From NCBI GenBank assembly GCA_016780385.1, contig JADHLY010000020.1, positions 1-32,344 of the forward strand: a stretch of DNA of 32,344 bases, given 5' to 3'. A model generated the notes under the pieces. It was not told where the DNA came from, searched no databases, and was given only the letters and a program-made list of their open reading frames with translations. Positions 29,760-32,344 of this stretch are shown here, one piece after another; within the stretch, counting starts at the first letter, position 1; each line of letters begins with the position of its first letter. This DNA is from Flavobacteriales bacterium. GTDB lineage: Bacteria > Bacteroidota > Bacteroidia > Flavobacteriales_D > Sanyastnellaceae. The position numbers and the translations under genes are program-made.

Positions 29760-32344
29760 ATGCAGAACAAGAGTGCCGTCCTGATCTTTACGGTGCTGCT
29801 CGCATTGGCCACCTTGTACACTTTGAGCTTTAACTATTTCTCAAATCAATTTGAGAAGGAAGCTCAAGCACAAGGCGTCTACGAAGCAGAACAAATGCTC
29901 CAAGCGGGCACGATCTCTGAGGATGCATTCGATGCCACCGCCGCAGAGGAGGCCAAATCCTACCTCCGCTCTAAAGGTGATTCAGCCATCGTGCCCATCT
30001 TCGGGAAGTCCTACAAAGAAGCCAAAGAGCGCGAGCTGAATCTCGGCCTTGACCTTCGCGGTGGCATGAGCGTGACCCTCGAGGTCTCCATTCCCGATTT
30101 AATCATCGCCCTTGCGGACTACAACACGAATGAAGCGTTCCGCACGTCCGTTAACGATGCCAAACTTGCCCGGAAGAACTCCAACGCCGACTTCGTCACG
30201 TTGTTTGGACAAGCCTGGAGCGTCAATGGCAATGCCGGCGAACTCTGGCGCATCTTCTACAACATGGAGAGCCGCGACCTCTTCCCTCAGAAGAGCACCG
30301 ATGAGGAAATCCTTGCCATCCTCCGCGCTGAAGCAGAGACGGCGATCAACAATACCGAAAACATCATCCGCAAGCGGATTGACCAACTCGGTGTAGCCCA
30401 GCCCAATGTCCAGAAGCTGTCCTTTAGCGGCCGCATCCTCGTGGAGCTGCCCGGCATCGACGATCCTGCCCGTGCACGGAAGCAGTTGAAATCAACAGCT
30501 AACCTGGAATTCTGGGAAACGTGGTTCAATGACGAAATCGTACAGCGCCTTGCAGACGCCAATACGGCAGCTGGACGCGCGATGCGACCAGACCTCTTTG
30601 GAGGGGATGCTCCCGCAGACAGCACCTTAAGCCAAGAAGACCTTCGGGCCAAGAACCCCCTCTTTGCCGTGATGCAACCCAACCAGCAGGCCAAGACGAG
30701 CATCGTCGGCTTTGCCATGGAGACGGATACCGGCAAGGTGAACGATGTACTCGGAATGCGTGCATTCAAGTCTGCCCTTGGCGACGACGTGCGCCTCTTG
30801 TGGGGGGCCAAGACCGACGGCGGTGTGGCCACCTTGTATGCGATTCAGGACCAAAGCGGTCGTGGAAAAGCCAAGTTGGATGGCAAGAGCATTGTCGATG
30901 CCCGCGTCGGTTACGATGAAATCGGTGACGTGGTCTGTAACATGACCATGAACGGTGAAGGCGCCGGCATCTGGGGACAGATGACCAAGGCCGCCGCCGC
31001 CGACAACAACCGCGCAGTAGCGGTCGTCCTCGACAATTTGGTGTTCTCGGCCCCCAACGTGAACAGTGCCATTTTGAATGGCCGCTCACAAATCAGCTTT
31101 GGAACCGGCCAGACTGCCGAGCAGAAATTGGTGGAAGCGGAAGATCTGTCCAGCTTGTTGAAGGCCGGCTCGCTCCCCGCACCTGCGCGCATTGTGGACG
31201 AGGTGTCTGTGGGACCACAACTCGGTGAAGAGAACATCCGTGCTGGACTCAGCTCCTTCGTATTTGCGCTGCTCGTGGTACTGGTCTACATGATCTTCTA
31301 TTACCGAGGAGCTGGCGTGGTGAGCAACATCGCTTTGATCGCCAACTTGTTCTTCTTGATTGGAGCCTTGGCTTCGCTCGGAGCCGCCCTCACCTTGCCT
31401 GGCATTGCCGGTATCGTTCTGACCATCGGTATGGCTGTGGATGCCAACGTGCTGATATACGAGCGTGTCCGTGAAGAGCTGCGCGCAGGAAAAGGACTCG
31501 CAGGTGCGGTCAAGGAGGGTTATTCCAAAGCGTACAGTGCGATTATCGACGCCAACATCACAACGTTGTTGACCGCCGTTATCCTCTACAGCTTTGGTAG
31601 CGGCGCCATCCGCGGATTCGCCACAACCCTGATGGTGGGTATTTTCACTTCACTCTTCAGTGCGATTGTCCTGACCCGTTTGGTGTTCTACACCCGTATG
31701 GAAAACAAGAAGGGCATGTCCTTCTCGTCCAAGATGACGGAAAACTGGTTTACCAATACGGCGGTGCCCTTTATCGCCCGTCGGAAAACGGCCTATATCT
31801 TGAGCGCACTGGTCATCGCAGGTGGCATGGCCAGTTTGTCTACCAAAGGCCTCAACTACGGCGTTGAGTTCTCCGGTGGCACCACGTTTGACGTGAGCTT
31901 CACTGAGACCGTAGACGTTCAGCAGGTGCGAGATGCCCTCAGCGTCGCCTTCACTGAAGACGGCACCCCAGGTAATCCCTTGGTCCAGACCAAGGAAAGC
32001 GACCGCCAGGTGCGGATCATGTCCAACTTCATGATCGAAAGCGAAGCGGAAAACCAGGATGAGCTCATTCAAGCAGCGCTTGCCAGTGGCCTCGGTAGCC
32101 TTGGGGTGGACTACACCGTGGACCGCTACAACAAGGTCGATGGCACCATCAGTGACGACTTCCGTCGCGGAGCGGCCAATGCCACGATCTTCTCCTTGAT
32201 CGTCATCTTCCTGTACATCTTCATCCGATTCAGGAAGTGGCAGTACGGTTTGGGTGCACTCGTTGCGATGGTCCACGACGTGCTCATCGTTCTGTCGCTG
32301 TTCAGCATCTTCTGGGGTGTACTCCCCTTCACCATGGAGATCGA
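29760..32344 (+). CDS. secDF: Protein translocase subunit SecDF (fused), 3' end cut off
   Basis: The reading frame is open from ATG 29760 to the window end (861 codons), so the C-terminus is missing. It begins with one membrane segment (SAVLIFTVLLALATLYTLSF), then the SecD hallmark LGLDLRGGMSVTLEV. Large periplasmic domains follow, then five clustered membrane segments with VLTIGMAVDANVLIYERVRE. The SecF half starts near residue 675, with YGVEFSGGTTFDVSF as its DFxGG-type motif, and its membrane block begins FSLIVIFLYIFIRFRKW. SecDF uses the proton gradient to pull proteins through SecYEG; the fused form is usual in Bacteroidota. It also serves T9SS clients, which first pass through Sec. Confidence 0.95.
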   Translation, partial: MQNKSAVLIFTVLLALATLYTLSFNYFSNQFEKEAQAQGVYEAEQMLQAGTISEDAFDATAAEEAKSYLRSKGDSAIVPIFGKSYKEAKERELNLGLDLRGGMSVTLEVSIPDLIIALADYNTNEAFRTSVNDAKLARKNSNADFVTLFGQAWSVNGNAGELWRIFYNMESRDLFPQKSTDEEILAILRAEAETAINNTENIIRKRIDQLGVAQPNVQKLSFSGRILVELPGIDDPARARKQLKSTANLEFWETWFNDEIVQRLADANTAAGRAMRPDLFGGDAPADSTLSQEDLRAKNPLFAVMQPNQQAKTSIVGFAMETDTGKVNDVLGMRAFKSALGDDVRLLWGAKTDGGVATLYAIQDQSGRGKAKLDGKSIVDARVGYDEIGDVVCNMTMNGEGAGIWGQMTKAAAADNNRAVAVVLDNLVFSAPNVNSAILNGRSQISFGTGQTAEQKLVEAEDLSSLLKAGSLPAPARIVDEVSVGPQLGEENIRAGLSSFVFALLVVLVYMIFYYRGAGVVSNIALIANLFFLIGALASLGAALTLPGIAGIVLTIGMAVDANVLIYERVREELRAGKGLAGAVKEGYSKAYSAIIDANITTLLTAVILYSFGSGAIRGFATTLMVGIFTSLFSAIVLTRLVFYTRMENKKGMSFSSKMTENWFTNTAVPFIARRKTAYILSALVIAGGMASLSTKGLNYGVEFSGGTTFDVSFTETVDVQQVRDALSVAFTEDGTPGNPLVQTKESDRQVRIMSNFMIESEAENQDELIQAALASGLGSLGVDYTVDRYNKVDGTISDDFRRGAANATIFSLIVIFLYIFIRFRKWQYGLGALVAMVHDVLIVLSLFSIFWGVLPFTMEI

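Overview
The window comes from a member of the Bacteroidota, probably a Flavobacteriales-type lineage with an unusually GC-rich genome. Supporting signs are type A and type B T9SS C-terminal sorting domains, a fused SecDF translocase, a PafA-type alkaline phosphatase, DUF5606, DUF3089 and DUF4159 proteins, several TATCTT boxes that resemble the Bacteroidota -7 element, and few Shine-Dalgarno sites. Species cannot be told from this alone.

Bases 1-5357 look like an accessory region beside the tmRNA gene ssrA. It starts with the cut-off end of a phage/GTA-type 3TM holin gene. A 126-base multi-stem inverted-repeat element follows, then a class II Fic AMP-transferase, a lipoprotein with two heme c motifs on the minus strand, a divergent zinc-type regulatory cluster (Fur/Zur regulator, then MerC-like protein and COG0523 GTPase), and the 3' end of an AT-rich foreign gene. 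Between these units, always in the same orientation, are copies or halves of a roughly 60-75 base repeat with CTTTACATGTGGA-like ends. One copy adjoins a decayed look-alike of the ssrA 3' end. This arrangement resembles a gene-cassette array or nested integrations at ssrA, and it is the main candidate for something undescribed.

Bases 5358-5757 are ssrA itself (minus strand; encoded tag GNTSYALAA). From there on the window is mostly ordinary chromosome. On the minus strand are a T9SS-secreted two-domain protein and a DUF3089 lipoprotein hydrolase. A saccharopine/alanine dehydrogenase-like enzyme follows, convergent with a TonB-like protein, then a small Cys/Lys-rich secreted protein with a strong terminator. 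Next come a large T9SS type B lectin-like adhesin, an L-2-hydroxyglutarate oxidase and a UMF1-type MFS transporter.

Bases 16216-22683 are a minus-strand run: HsdR-N nuclease-like protein, DUF5606 protein, 3-hydroxyacyl-CoA dehydrogenase, holA, hemE and two tandem OmpA-like proteins. Bases 22724-28864 are a tight plus-strand series: long-chain acyl-CoA synthetase, PAP2 phosphatase, CrcB fluoride channel, PafA phosphatase and M61 peptidase. A DUF4159 protein on the minus strand follows. The window ends inside secDF, which has a clear TATCTTTG promoter element.
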